A stretch of DNA of 64,000 nucleotides from Cristatella mucedo (Eukaryota; Bryozoa; Phylactolaemata; Cristatellidae): NCBI GenBank assembly GCA_009760855.2, contig WPIO01000009.1, positions 5,400,001 to 5,464,000 on the forward strand. Direction: 5' to 3'. Below, piece after piece: positions 34,785-46,306 of this stretch (the first letter of the stretch is position 1; the number at the start of each line of letters is the position of its first letter). The notes under the pieces were generated by a model. The model was not told the origin of the DNA. It saw only the letters and a list, made by a program, of their open reading frames with translations, and did no database searches. Made by a program: the position numbers and the translations under genes.

Positions 34785-35165
34785 AAATTCCACTGAATTT
34801 GGCATTATTGAAGCGCACGCCAGCCACCCCGAAACAGAGAAAGGTACAGGCTCACTGAAGCGAAGGAAAATGTGAGCGGAACGGATGCGTCTTGAGCTGG
34901 GACTTAACAGATGAAGGTTCATTGCTAGCAATAACCTTAGCCGGAAGCGAGCGCCAGACATTCGGTGCACGCGAGCTGCAGGCTCGCCATTCAAAATATT
35001 TCCGATTTAATGCCGCGGATGGCGAGACGAGTAGATGGCGAGGACTCGCGGTACAAGGAAACGTCACTGGAGGAGAAAGGACACTATTGGGTCAAGGTTG
35101 GTTCAAGCGAGTGAGCCGACCTGTTAGCAGGAGAAAAGAGTTAAAGCAATTCGATGCTTGATATT
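34785..35165 (-). mobile_element. LINE RT C-terminal fragment, inverted
   Basis: The minus-strand frame at 34852-35067 encodes a segment containing APNVWRSLPAKV and KSQLKTHPF. This matches the pattern 'P..WN(S)LP...... FK..LKTHLF' that ends many CR1/L2/Jockey-type RTs, including the L-B copies here. Family uncertain, probably L-C. Broken. Confidence 0.55.
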
Positions 35166-35469
35166 TTTGATGCAGTTAAGCTAGGACCAAAAAGGTGTCA
35201 CGTGGTAGCTACGCAATTGGCTTTTTAGAAGCAGCACAGTATATGTGTATATACATGTGCCAGTACATATGCATACTTTAAGTGAGTGAGTGTGTGTGCG
35301 TCTATGCGAGTACGTTTCATTCGCGTGTGCTTGCGCAACAATTAAAAAGATTTATGTAGAACCCCAAGAGAAAAGAATGGCTTCCCGGTCACTTTACAAA
35401 TTCCAGAAAGAAATTGCGTCAGCTGGACACTGATAACATGCACAATTTCAGCACAACATCCGTAAGTAC
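35166..35469. other. Unique sequence, no gene seen
   Basis: Contains a GTGAGTGAGTGTGTGTGCG patch near 35282-35300. Nothing else is recognised. Confidence 0.4.
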
Positions 35470-35875
35470 CCAAAGAATTTGCAGCATTTAAAAGCAGCTA
35501 AAGACGCGTCTGCTTCATTTTGCTTCATTCCTCTCGCTTCCATCCGACTTCTTGCCTGTTCTGCTCCCGTGTGCTTTGCGTGCTTACGTGTGCATGCTTG
35601 AGAGCAAGTTACTAACCGGGGGCTCCTACGGAACTAACCAGCGCAGCGGCCCGCGGTGTCTTCTTGTGTGTGTGTGCTTGTCTAAGTGTGATACTTATAC
35701 TAGTGTGATACTTATGCCCTTGCATGCTTTTCTAAGCACCGCACCTTGCTTGTCATTAATTCTGACTATGGCTTCTTTTTTAGAAAGTTGTTTGCGGCCT
35801 GACCTGAGATTTGGTTCTATTGTGGTGCTATAAAAATACTTATTATTACTACTTGTAGTATTATTATTAGCATGA
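35470..35875 (+). mobile_element. LINE L-C 3' end
   Basis: Begins with the end of a coding frame (TTTAAAAGCAGCTAAAGACG), passes through GTGTGCATGCTTGAGAGC, GTTACTAACC and CCTTGCATGCTTTTCTAAGC, and ends with TTGTGGTGCTATAAAAATAC and a (TTA)n tail at about 35840-35870. Similar blocks in the same order occur at 29430-29570. Confidence 0.6.
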
Positions 35876-35929
35876 TAATTACCTCAGAATGTGCAAGTTC
35901 TCTGAGGAATATGTGATTTCTAACTTCAT

Positions 35930-36175
35930 TTCATATTTCGTTAAGAGAGAAGACTTCGTGACGTCAGTCGGGAATGAGCTCCAGGCTATATGGACACACT
36001 AACCGAAGGCACGGTCTCCAAGGATTCTAGGTTGGTTACAGGCTCGTCCGAAAGACTTAAGTCAGAGTAGCGGGAGGTATGAGGAGAAGCCTAATTAGGA
36101 AGTATTCGGTGCTTTAAGAAAGAGAATGGAGGGTCGTAAAAGTGAGTGGCAGATCCTTGAAGCCGACCCGGAGCT
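35930..36175 (-). mobile_element. Degenerate LINE RT C-terminal fragment (L-B-like), inverted
   Basis: The antisense wording GACGTCAGTCGGGAATGAG, then CTCCAGGCTATATGG, then ACGGTCTCCAAGGATTC parallels the L-B copies at 8290-8370 and 49215-49290. Heavily mutated. Confidence 0.55.
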
Positions 36176-37062
36176 CGATTGCCTGGGCCATTGTATGCCG
36201 GTGAGAAATGGCGAAATATGGCGCCATTCGCGCGTAGAGACAGGCCTAAATACCGGGCTTTGTATAAAGTTGCAAGCGTCTTATTTCACAAGCTGCAACA
36301 AATATATAATATAAACTTCAGAGTCGTTATATTATATATGGTTTTTCAAAGATGCTTAAGGGTCCGTTTATATTGGCAGTTCTATGCACAGTGAAACGCA
36401 GGCCGGGGCTAGTCGGAATGTATCGCATTCGCTAATTTAGCTCATTTGATTTGCCTGCATTATTCTTATTAGGAACGATTGTTTTGTAATCTTACGCCTC
36501 GGTGTCATATACAAGCTACAACAATTAGTCATGTAAGACGCTTGTGTCGCGTACAACATCTTCGGGGGGGGGGTACGTTATTCGCACTGAACATTTCGCA
36601 AGTAACATTACTAAACCTCGATACTCTGATACGGAAAAGAAAATGCCTCGTAGCGGTGCAAATGAATGGTAGTCGTCGCTCGCATGCATGCCGGTATGCA
36701 GATCGCTGCAGCGAAATACTTATGTAAGACATATGTTCGCACGCCTGTATGCGAACATTCGGCTCCAGCCGGCTCCAGCCGACAACATGACTGATGAATC
36801 AGTACAAGCGAGGCTGACACGAGGGCGACCAATCTCGCTGAAGGTCAGGTCTTATTTGAATAGTTCTTTTCTTAGCATAACTTATATGACGTAGACGACT
36901 AAGATTATGATAATTGTGATTTCTAATACTCGGAATACAAGAGCCTCCAGCACCCTCAGGTGGAGATCTTAATCGATGTCAATCCATTAGGCGGGCATTG
37001 ATACGTTTTCAGCGTACTGAGCTACTTGTGATAGAAAATGACAGCATTTAGTGGGTCCCTGT
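36176..37062. other. Unique sequence, no gene seen
   Basis: No recognised protein or repeat, apart from a poly-G run near 36563-36572. Confidence 0.4.
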
Positions 37063-37306
37063 GATTCGTCCTTCGCGTGCTTATGCGTGCTGACACTGTG
37101 CATGCTGCCACTAACCACATTTGCATGCTGACCCTGTGCATGTCACTCCTAACCATGTTATTCATTTTGTTTGTTTTTCAAGCATGATTTTACTTACCAT
37201 TCAATTGCATTTCCCATTGCAGCAAATGTAAAGCGCCTAGAAAGAGATTAAGTTCTCTGAGGACGCTTTATCAAGTACATTATTATTATTATTATTATTA
37301 TTATTA
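37063..37306 (+). mobile_element. LINE L-B 3'-end fragment
   Basis: From GGGTCCCTGTGATTCGTCC through GCATGCTGACCCTGTGCATG and AAAGCGCCTAGAAAGAGA to (ATT)n at 37280-37306. A clean, fairly young 3' end. Confidence 0.85.
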
Positions 37307-38380
37307 AAATAAATATAAGAGATTTCCACGTCAGATTTCTTCTCCCCATAAACCTGAAGCCAATCATCGGCTTCTTAGCACTCATTAAGTTGTCTTCCTT
37401 CGCTATTGCAAAAAGCCAGCGATGGCACTGGCAGGCAGTGCCTGGAATATAGCTCTTAGTATTGATTTGACCCGCCCAAGCTCTGGGCACCAGATGACTT
37501 AGTCACGGATCGTACGGTTGAACGCACAAATCCATACTGTTAGCTTCTCAGACGCCTTTGAACCTGCGGCAATGACGTTGACGAAAATATTACTTAGTGT
37601 GTACGAAATGGGTGCAGCGAAGTAAAACTTAGACGTGTGCACGCCCTCGTCGTGTATAAACCCGATTCGTAGAATGTTTCAGTTGAACAGCTTGCGCCGT
37701 GATTAATGCATTAACTCTGACGCACCCATCTATCGCTTTGGGAAACTAATGCAGAGATTATGATTTGGCCATTGTTTAGTAATGGCCCACCAAAAAAAGT
37801 ACTACGTACGATTGAATAATAAATATTGAGAGTTTCCCTAATTTTTGCAATACAAGCCATATCAATATTAAATTTAGTTTTGATACAGTAATACAGCAGC
37901 AGGCCAAAAAGATATGGTAGGGAGCTCTTCACGTGACTAGATGCCGGTACTAGCACACGTCTGCTCCGTGAAGACCGCCGGACCGCTTGATGTTTTACAT
38001 TCTTCGTATGTCTCCCATTCGCCTTAAATGGGCAATTTAAACTTTTGTACTAGACTCCTGGTGGATTTGATTGTTAGATCATATGCTTCCTGGGTTTACA
38101 GCATTGATAATGCCTTTGACAACGCGCTTAGCGGCCCGCTAGAACCTTGAAAATAAAATCATGGTGGCAATGTGGAGAGTTCCGCTTTAACTAGTTCTAT
38201 CCTCCTGACTCCAAAAAAAAGAAGAACGAGCGTGCACAAATCTGAGAACAATTTGTAGCGGCTGCAATATTTTTGGGATTTTATGCTAAAATCAGTCATA
38301 TTTATCTCAGTGAAATTAATGATAATAAAAATCAGAGGTCGCCTGTATAGTAAGCACCTGAAGAGAATAACAATATAATA
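37307..38380. other. Unique sequence, no gene seen
   Basis: AT-leaning. Short frames only. Confidence 0.4.
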
Positions 38381-38384
38381 ACAA

Positions 38385-38466
38385 TAATATAATAATATAA
38401 TATAATATATAATATATAATATAATAATATAACAACAATATAATAACAATATAATATAATAATAAT
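38385..38466. repeat. (ATA)n/(AATAT)n low-complexity
   Basis: Degenerate AT repeats that merge into the tail of the inverted L-B element at 38462. Confidence 0.75.
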
Positions 38467-38720
38467 GCACTTGATAAAGCGCCCTCAGAGAACTTGATCT
38501 CTTTCTAGGCGCTTTACATTTGCTGCAAAGTGAAATGCAATTGAATGGTGAGTAAAATCATGCTTGAAAAACAAACAAAATGAATAATATGGTTAGGGGT
38601 GACATGCACAAGATCAGCATGCAAATGTGGTTAGTGATAGAATGCGCAGTGTCAGCACGCATAAGCACATCAAGGAAGAATCACAGGGACCACTAAATGC
38701 TGTCCTAAATAGAACAGGAT
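38462..38720 (-). mobile_element. LINE L-B 3' end, inverted
   Basis: (AAT)n, then GCACTTGATAAAGCGCCCTC, CTTTCTAGGCGCTTTACATT, GGTTAGGGGTGACATGCACA and GGACCACTAAATGC. It closely matches the inverted copy beginning at 48905. Confidence 0.85.
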
Positions 38721-39654
38721 CTCTATCCGCATGGTTTACAACTGGATGCTACAGAAGCAGTAGCCAAGATTTAATCAAATGTCGGGTATCCTCCTAAACA
38801 AGCATACAAAATCAAGCAAATAGTATGCAACGATAAAGCACACTTGAAGATACTCGCGGCATCGCTTATTAGGACGTCTAGCAAGTAGAAAGCGCTACTG
38901 AATCGTGCACAGATAAGCAGGAAAACATATTGGAACGGAAAGAAAAGTTTACTGGGGGATAACACATGGGCTGCTGCAGAATGATCTCACAAAAATCTTT
39001 GTAATAATTAGTCACATTAACTATTCAGGAATGCTGTCTTCACCTGCAAGCATGTGGGCACCGGAGTCAGTAAGACTCGGAGGGAGACATCCACAAAAAT
39101 CAAAATCCCACGAAACATAGATGCTTAAAGAATTTTGTGTCCACCATTGAGGAATCAAATGGTTTAACACGAGCTTTAAGCCTTCAATCCTACGGCGTCT
39201 ATGAAATAACCTGTCAGGGTCTTGGATTTCTACCTTACCAACAAAGCGGTATCTTATTCGGGCAGGGTACCTACTACCTGGGTCTAGTCATTATGTAACA
39301 ATTAAGGTAATTTATTGGCACAAGTTATCCGAAAATAATAATTTATATTATAATACAAATATTTTCATTGAACCCTAAGACAATATATCTTTCTGTATTG
39401 ATAGAAAGTCTTCAGAGAGCCTGAAAAATCGGATTATCAACTTTTATTAACATACCCGGAATATACACATTAATATGCACAATAGCAGCACGCTTAAGCG
39501 GAGACTGAGATTCAGTTTTCTTAGAGAGCTATATCAACGACCTATTACTATTATTATTATTATTCCGATTGTGCAGTAGTAGCTTCTGAACTAAAGTTAG
39601 TTGCCAGATAGAGTCTGCAGGGTGCTAATCCTTTCAGATGCCTGGCAAGCGCAT
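38721..39654. other. Unique sequence, no gene seen
   Basis: No recognised feature, except a possible short LINE-like tail near 39500-39565 ending in (ATT)n. Confidence 0.4.
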
Positions 39655-39775
39655 CTCTGTTTTTTTTTTAACTCTACAAAGCCACAAGCACTAAGTGGGC
39701 GTTACACTGTAAATTTTTCAAGCAGCACCCGAAGCGTTTTTCGGTGAGCATGCGTTAGCCTACAGACTTCCTCGA
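39655..39775 (-). mobile_element. LINE L-A 3' end, inverted, diverged
   Basis: Antisense of the L-A terminus in order: AACTCTACAAAGCCACAAG, GGGCGTTACACTGTAAATTT, CGTTTTTCGGTGAGCATGCG and TAGCCTACAGACTTC. An adjacent plus-strand L-B tail follows. Confidence 0.65.
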
Positions 39776-39872
39776 TCAAGCTTCCTTTGCAGCAAATGTA
39801 AAGTGCTTATAAAGAGACTAAGTTCTCTGATGGTGCCATGCAGATTTACTATTATTGTCATCATTATTATCT
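39776..39872 (+). mobile_element. LINE L-B 3' tail
   Basis: GCTTCCTTTGCAGCAAATGT, then GTGCTTATAAAGAGACTAAG, then CTGATGGTGCCATGC and a short (ATT)n. Confidence 0.7.
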
Positions 39873-40837
39873 TACGCAGCAAACAAGATAACGAGGATAA
39901 TCGCCTCGACGGGAGGTGGCAGTAAAGGGGAAAAGTGAGTAGCACGTCGGCAGCAGCGCAGGACGGTAGGATACGATGCGCCACAGTCAGCTTCAGGGGA
40001 GAGGATGCCGTTTTATAGAATCAAGCAAGTGCGATCCACAGCCCAGGACAAACGGATAGAAAGCGGATAATGTGAAACCACGGATGAAGCGAATGCAATG
40101 ATGAAAAAGAACGGATTCTATCTTCCTTTGAAATTTCGTGGAACTAGAGAGAATGTAGCGACGTCATTCAAAAGCGATTTCCAGGCTATAAGGTGCATAA
40201 GAACTGAAATGCGCTCAAAAAATATTGCAAGCTTAGTTAGAGGCACAGCTACGCTATGGGGGAAAGGAGCAGTCGGTACGAGAGGAAGAAGCATTAGGGG
40301 AGTAAATATTTCTGACAAGTTAGCCAGAGCAAGCGAATGAAGGAACCTACAAACACTGACAGGCCCTCTGAGTCGATGCCCTGCTAGATTGAGACCTAAT
40401 GCAGGCAGGAGAGTTGCAGTGAATTGTGGCAGTTACAATGTTTACAAAAATAAGTTCGGCTTTCAAGTTGCGAACAATCTTTTTGCGTCGCATTACACTG
40501 GCAATTTGACCTGTAAAGAGAGATATATAGAAGTCTAGTTGGTGTAACAATTGTCCAAACTTAGGCGAGGTATCATTACCTTACATCGGCCCAATTTTGA
40601 AATTATTTTGCAGCTGAAAGTAGAAAGACTTGGCAAAGGAGCTTATGAGATCATTTAGCAGAGATTTACTTTTCAGACTAACCCCTGAGATGCTTTGCCG
40701 TGGTAAAAGCCTGGATGAAGCCGTTTTCAGGTCGATGCTTTTAGATCGTGCTGTCTGATAATGCGAGGTGAGATTGCTAGCCGTGTTCTTGAATTGCTGA
40801 GCTATAAAACATGAAACTTTTCGCATAAGCCGTATTA
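39873..40837. other. Mostly unique; degraded inverted LINE remnants likely
   Basis: The 40140-40260 part reads, in antisense, like a very degraded LINE RT C-terminal region (GACGTCATTCAAAAGCGATT, then CAGGCTATAAGGTGCATAAG). The rest shows nothing I can name. Confidence 0.35.
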
Positions 40838-42250
40838 TGAATGTTTTTCACGATCTTTCGGCAGCTTTTGATACTGTCGATCACCAAGTCCTTCATGAGC
40901 GCCTCTCATCTCGCCTGGGCATCACTGGCACTGCTCTGTAGTGGTTAAGCTCCTATGTCAGTGAGAGACCCCAGAGTATTGACATTAATGGACAAAGATT
41001 ATCCGAGAAACCTCTGAAATATTGGGTACCTCAGGGCTCCGTGCTTGGTCCTGTTCTTTTAACGATTTATACTCTCCCTCTTGCCGATGTTATTGCCAAA
41101 CACAACCTAGGCTTTCACTTCTATGCGGATGACACTCAGTTGTACCTTTGCTTTGATCCCTCCTAGCCTTCGAGCACCTCAAATTCTCTCAACTCACTTG
41201 CTGCATGTATTGATGACATCCGCACATAGATGGCATCAAATTCTCTAAAACTAAACGATGATAAAACTAACTTACTAGTTATGGGCAAACCCATTGGGAT
41301 TCAGAAATTGCAAGGGCTAACGCTCAAAATTGGCTCTACCAGCATATCTCCTGTTTAATCTGCACGAAATTTGGGTGTTATGTTCTAAAGTGACATTTCA
41401 TTAGATGACCATGTAAGCTCTACAGTCGAGTCTGCCTGCTATCAGCTACATAACATTGCTAAAATTCGGGCTTGTTTAGACAGGAATACCACAGCTAAAT
41501 TGGTCCAAGCATTTGTGACATCCCATCTCAACTTCTGCAATTCACTGCTTACAGGCCTACCAGCATGTGCGATCAGGCAATTGCAGCTGGTGCAAATCAC
41601 TGCAGCTAAGCTCGTCTGTTGTGGGCGACGCACTTGTCTCATCACACTCCTCGCCGACCTGCAATGGTTCCCACTCAAGCAACGTATCGAATTCAAGATT
41701 TTGTCACTAATTTTAGGTTCTTTCATTCTTTGGCTCCAGTCTATCTACAGATCTACTCCCTCAAGAGACTAAGCACCGTACCACCCGCTTTTCGGAATCT
41801 AATTGTTTACTTCTAACTCGTACAAACCTCAAATCCTTTAGAGACTGTGCCTTTAGTTCGTAAGCTCCCAAAGCCTGGAACTCACTCCCGACTTGTGTCA
41901 CGACATCTCCTGACCTGACCACATTTAGAAACGAACTAAAATGCATCTATTTACGACAGCATTCAGTGGGTTCCTGCGATTCGTCTTTTATGTCTTTATG
42001 CGTCCTGACACTGTGCATTCTGCCACTAACCATACTTGCATGTTCCCCCTGTGCACGTCAGCCCTAACCATGTTATTCTTTTTGTTTATTGATCGTGTTA
42101 TTTATGCTGTTTATCAAGCATGATATTACTCACCATTCAATAGCTTTTCACTTTGCAGCAAATGTAAAGTGCCTAAATAGAGTTTGAATTCTCTGAGGGC
42201 GCTTTATCAAGTGTATAATTATTTTTATTATTATTATTATTATTATGCTA
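40838..42250 (+). mobile_element. LINE L-B, RT domain and 3' end, dead copy
   Basis: The longest L-B copy in plus orientation, truncated 5' inside the reverse transcriptase. The first block encodes LSAAFDTVDHQVL (RT motif A region). Then come a GVPQGSVLGP equivalent with a Trp-Val start, FHFYADDTQLYLCFD (catalytic motif C, YADD), LKLNDDKTNLLVMGK and NLNFCNSLL-type blocks. Several in-frame TAG/TAA codons (for example near 40939, 41164 and 41228) and frameshifts break it. The 3' UTR runs from about 41945 to a (TTA)n tail at 42220-42246. It is a retroposition relic related to CR1/L2/Rex1-type LINEs; the exact clade is not determined. Confidence 0.9.
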
Positions 42251-42264
42251 CTACTAACATATAT

Positions 42265-42392
42265 ATCGTGCTTCCTTTGCAGCAAATCAAACGTGGCTAT
42301 AAAGAGATTGAGTTCTCTGAGGGCGCTATTTCAAATGTATTAATGTTATCATTATTATCATTATAATTATTGTTATTATTGAATTAGTTGCC
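42265..42392 (+). mobile_element. LINE L-B tail fragment
   Basis: GTGCTTCCTTTGCAGCAAAT, then GAGATTGAGTTCTCTGAGGG, then an ATTATTATCATT-type tail. A separate short insertion directly after the preceding copy. Confidence 0.7.
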
Positions 42393-42394
42393 AT

Positions 42395-44760
42395 CACAGG
42401 CTCTCACAGTTGTGATCTACCGACCCCTTCCTGGCTGTCTAACCTTGTTTGTGGAAGAGTTTCAGAGTTCATTACTAGATGTCTTACTGTGCGACAGGCC
42501 TTTATTGGCCTTTATTGGTTGGTGGAGACGTGATGAGACGACCATAATAGCAATCAGGTACTCTCATTTCTTCTCTGTCTGGGGAGCTTCTGCTAGGTCT
42601 AAAAGGTTAATCAAGCGACTCATATCGATGACAGTATTCTTGTTTTCGTGATCACAGAGGAGTGTTGACCCACTGACCTTGCTGTTTCGAGCCTGCTTAC
42701 CATCTCGGATCATTGCTCAATCTCGCTTAATGTACCAGTTACGCCGTATGAGCAGGGTAGCGCTGAGATTGTCCAGCGTGCGACTTCAAAGCGTTGATGC
42801 TGAGAAAATTGGTTATCTATTTGCGATGCAAGTCTTCTTGATCTGCAGCTAGACTCCGACGACCGCCATGATACTCTCACTGATGCAGTAAATTCAAAAC
42901 TTAAAAGTGCTCTTGACGGGCATGCTCTCCTACATTCTGTCTTCGTACAGAGTCGTGGGGAATCTTCTCATTTTATATAAAACTTAAAATGTGTGCCGTA
43001 TAAAGCACGGTCTGGAACGCAGCTTACAGAAGTCCGACTTTCTGACGTCGATCCTGCCAGTTTTTTTAAGACTGCATTCTGTATGTACATCCAGAACTTT
43101 TCTGCTTCGAAAAATAAATTTCTTGCCAGTCAGACCAAAACCTATTTTATTGAACTGTGCATGATTGGTTTGACAACTCTTGGAAGCCTCATTACCCGTA
43201 TATTAACTGTTTGACTATTGAACTTACTACTTTCTTTGTCAAGGAAATTGCACATGTACGTGCCTCCACCGAGCTACCTCCGACCAAAGCCAGTTTTAGG
43301 TCACCACCTGGAACTCCCTTAAGAAGTCTTCCAAGGATTCTGAATATGAAGGATTCAACTTAATAAATTCTTGCAAAAAGAACTAAAGACCTACTGAAAA
43401 CCTTATACCATCATCTGTCTGGTCTTCACTGGCGGAAAAATTAGTCCAGCCAACACTAGGGCTTTGAATGCTTCTCTCAATAAAAGATTTGTTTCAAAGA
43501 CTTCCAGATTGACCATCTTTAAACCAATATTTAAAAATCCTGGATTGGATTCAGATATCCTTGCAAACTACCGCACAGTTTCTCTGCTTCCTTTTGTGTC
43601 GAAGATTCTTGAAAATACTTCGAACAAAAGCTTTTGGAATGCGATTAACACGAATGAACCGACAGACAAACTTCAGACTGAATTTAAGTTCTCCAATGGA
43701 AATGTTTTCATCCGTTTGACTATCAACATCCTAAATAGCAAACGTGGCGATAATGTAACTACGCTGTTTCTGCTCACCCTATCAACAGAGTTTGAAAATA
43801 TTGATCAAGATATTCTACTTATACTATTAAGGACAAGGATCGATCTGGCAGACAAGCCACTGATGCGATTCAAATCACGCTTGTCCGATCGTGTTTAATA
43901 TCCGTGTCGTGCGAAGGTCAGGTCTTATCCATCAGACCAGTCATCAGTGAGGTCCTAAAACTGTCTGTCCTCGGTCCTCTGCTGTTCTCCATTTATATTG
44001 AACCTCTGGGGCAAGTGATTCGGGCCCGTGGAATCGGCTATCACTCGTATGCTGAGGCTACCTAGTTGCATTCGTCATTTAAACAATCAAAATAAGCGGC
44101 AGCTACTGATAAACTGAAAAAATTCCCTGTAGACATTCGATGGATATCGGCGAATTTTCTTTATCTAAACGAGGATAAAATTGAACCCCTACACACAGGC
44201 TACCCTAAGCGTGCCGTTAGACTAGTAAACTTTGCTCTTCTGTTTGGTGAAGCTTTAGAGCGATCTTCATGCTCTCTCGGAATTTAAGTGCTACCTTTGA
44301 TAAATACTTAAGTTTAAAAAGTTTTATTAAGAAGGCGGCTTCCAAAACCGTACATTACCTTTGATCCCGGTCAAAGATTAGGAACTACCTATCACAGTGG
44401 CTTGTAAAACTCCAGCTATCTCCCTCGTTCTGTCTAAGCTTGTACTTGTACAATGCAATACAAGGTTGATGGGCTACCCAAACATCAATATAGCCTTTGC
44501 TGCCGTTGATGAATGTGGGCTCAGGATTAGTAAAAAATTATTATAGCTTCAGCCACGTGTCTCATTTGTTGGAGTTGCGATCGCTTTCTGTCGTTCAACA
44601 TATACAAAGACAATTTTTTACACTGACCCACGAGGCCCACCATAGCTTTCCATCTTCACGCCTAGCTGAAGTGCTGCACCAGTTTCAACCTCCTCGTCCC
44701 TTCAGGTTCTCTATTTATAGTAAACTAGCTATTGGGTTCTAACGCTAACTGACTGTTGCT
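42395..44760 (+). mobile_element. LINE L-A, old degenerate copy
   Basis: Parallels the intact L-A copy from its endonuclease region on. CTCACAGTTGTGATCTACCG at 42402 matches 45918, and weaker correspondence continues through the RT (43555-44100: residues such as LANYRTVSLLPFVSKILE, then an FDTIDHEVL-like block) to the C-terminal region (GLAEVLHQFQPP-like at 44660-44700). Many stops and frameshifts, so a much older insertion than the copy at 45.25 kb. Confidence 0.8.
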
Positions 44761-44761
44761 T

Positions 44762-44862
44762 AAAAAGAACTTAAAAACGCACCTATTTAGGACAGCATTT
44801 CGTGGGTCCCTGTGATTCGTCCTTCATGTGCTTATGTGTGCTGACATTGTGCATGTAATGTA
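44762..44862 (+). mobile_element. LINE L-B fragment
   Basis: CTTAAAAACGCACCTATTTA, then GGGTCCCTGTGATTCGTCC, then CTTATGTGTGCTGACATTG. This is the segment that joins the L-B RT end to its 3' UTR. Confidence 0.65.
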
Positions 44863-45168
44863 TCGCCGTCTGTAACTCCTCGAAGTCATAAAGACTGTGT
44901 GGGTGTTACGCTGGAGAGTTTTGTATAGCGCACTTACAGCCTAAGCGGCTTTCGGTACGCATTCGGTAGCCAACAGACTTCGTCTCACGCAACAAAGAGA
45001 AAGTGGGAAGCGTAGCAGAGTCAGGAGAGCAGTTGAGGTAGTGAGTATCATGGAAGTATCAGCCCAGGACTGCTGAAATGGATGAGCTATAGTCGGCAGC
45101 AGGAGATTAGTTGTCGTTGAGAAGGAAATGTGGAAGCGAGTTCCCCAGCGCTAAAGAGCGGCCTCGGG
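44863..45168 (-). mobile_element. LINE L-A 3' end, inverted
   Basis: Antisense of the L-A terminus, well conserved: GTATCGCCGTCTGTAACTCC, GGCTTTCGGTACGCATTCGG, TAGCCAACAGACTTCGTCTC and AACAAAGAGAAAGTGGGAAG. It lies immediately 5' of, and opposite to, the large L-A copy. Confidence 0.85.
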
Positions 45169-45252
45169 CGACTCCTAGCCTGGTGTGGACCTTTACTTGA
45201 TTTCTCCATAATACCCTCGGGTATTCCGCTGCTATCTTCGCTGTGACTATTT

Positions 45253-46290
45253 ATGAGCTGTCCTCGGATATGCTACACAAAACAGGACCTGCTTAGCATA
45301 AGGTGCGATGTCGCCATTAGTCGATACCTACCGGCGGGCCTTCTCCGGCGGGTCAGTGAGAACCTTCCTGCATCCTGCGTTCGCCCTATCAACAGCTCGG
45401 CTATCAAACCTACGACTCGTAAGTTTAAAGCACTGAATATTACTTGTTGCGCTAGTAGCCCACCCGCCGTAGCCCAGCGCGTTGTGAAACGTCGTCCGAC
45501 GGCCGTCACCAAGGTCCAATTCAAATTCGAAGAGCCCGCGTCCGCCGGGCCGGACGCAAACGGTAGAGAATACAAGCCACTTCATCGCCGTCGCCCAGTT
45601 GTTGGACAGCCTCTTAAATTCCGCCTACTAAATGTCCGCTCGCTAAAAACCAAGGGGTTACTTATCCGCGATCAGGTAGTCCATGAGAAGCTAGATGCAT
45701 TTCTGCTTACCGAAACCTGGACGACGCCTTGTTCCAGTAGCTGTATTTCCGAGACCACTCCACCCGGGTTCTCATTCTATCAGTCCATGCGTTCTGACAA
45801 GGTTGATGGCGAGGTTGCAATTGTTGTTCGCGAATCGTTTGGCTATAAAATGTGCAGTTTCTCGAATGGGTCATCGTTTGAATCGGTTGCTATCAGGTCT
45901 TCATCAAAGACAATGCCTCTCACTGTTGTGGTATACCGGCCTCCTTCTGGTTGTCTAAACTTGTTTATAGAGAAGTTTTCAGAGTTCCTCGCTAAAATAT
46001 TTGTGCGTAACAGGCCGTTACTGATTGTAGGAGACTTCAATATTCACGTTGACAACCCTAGCAACAGCCAGGTCCGCTCATTTCTTGACTGTCTGGAGAA
46101 TTTTGGTTTGGCCCAACACGTTAATCATAGCACTCACGTCGGTGGCCACATTCTAGATCTCGTGATCACTAAGGATGTCCTCCCCACTGACCTTGTGGTG
46201 TGCCCACTGACCCTCTCAGATCATTGTTCGGTCTCGTTTACTGTTCCTGCTCCCTCGTACGTACAATGTCGAATTTTCCAAACGACGTAA
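45253..46290 (+). pseudogene. L-A ORF, N-terminal region and APE endonuclease
   Basis: 345 codons. The first ~115 residues are basic and unrecognised. The endonuclease domain follows from about residue 120 (FRLLNVRSLKTKG), with LLTETW, VGDFNIHVDNPS (the catalytic-type GDFN) and SDHCSVSFT (the catalytic SDH) near the end. These are the standard APE-fold landmarks that nick target DNA for target-primed reverse transcription. The frame stops at TAA 46288-46290, whereas the RT continues in another frame from about 46285, so a one-base change broke a longer ORF. Confidence 0.85.
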
Positions 46291-46306
46291 CTTACAAAGC
46301 ATTTAC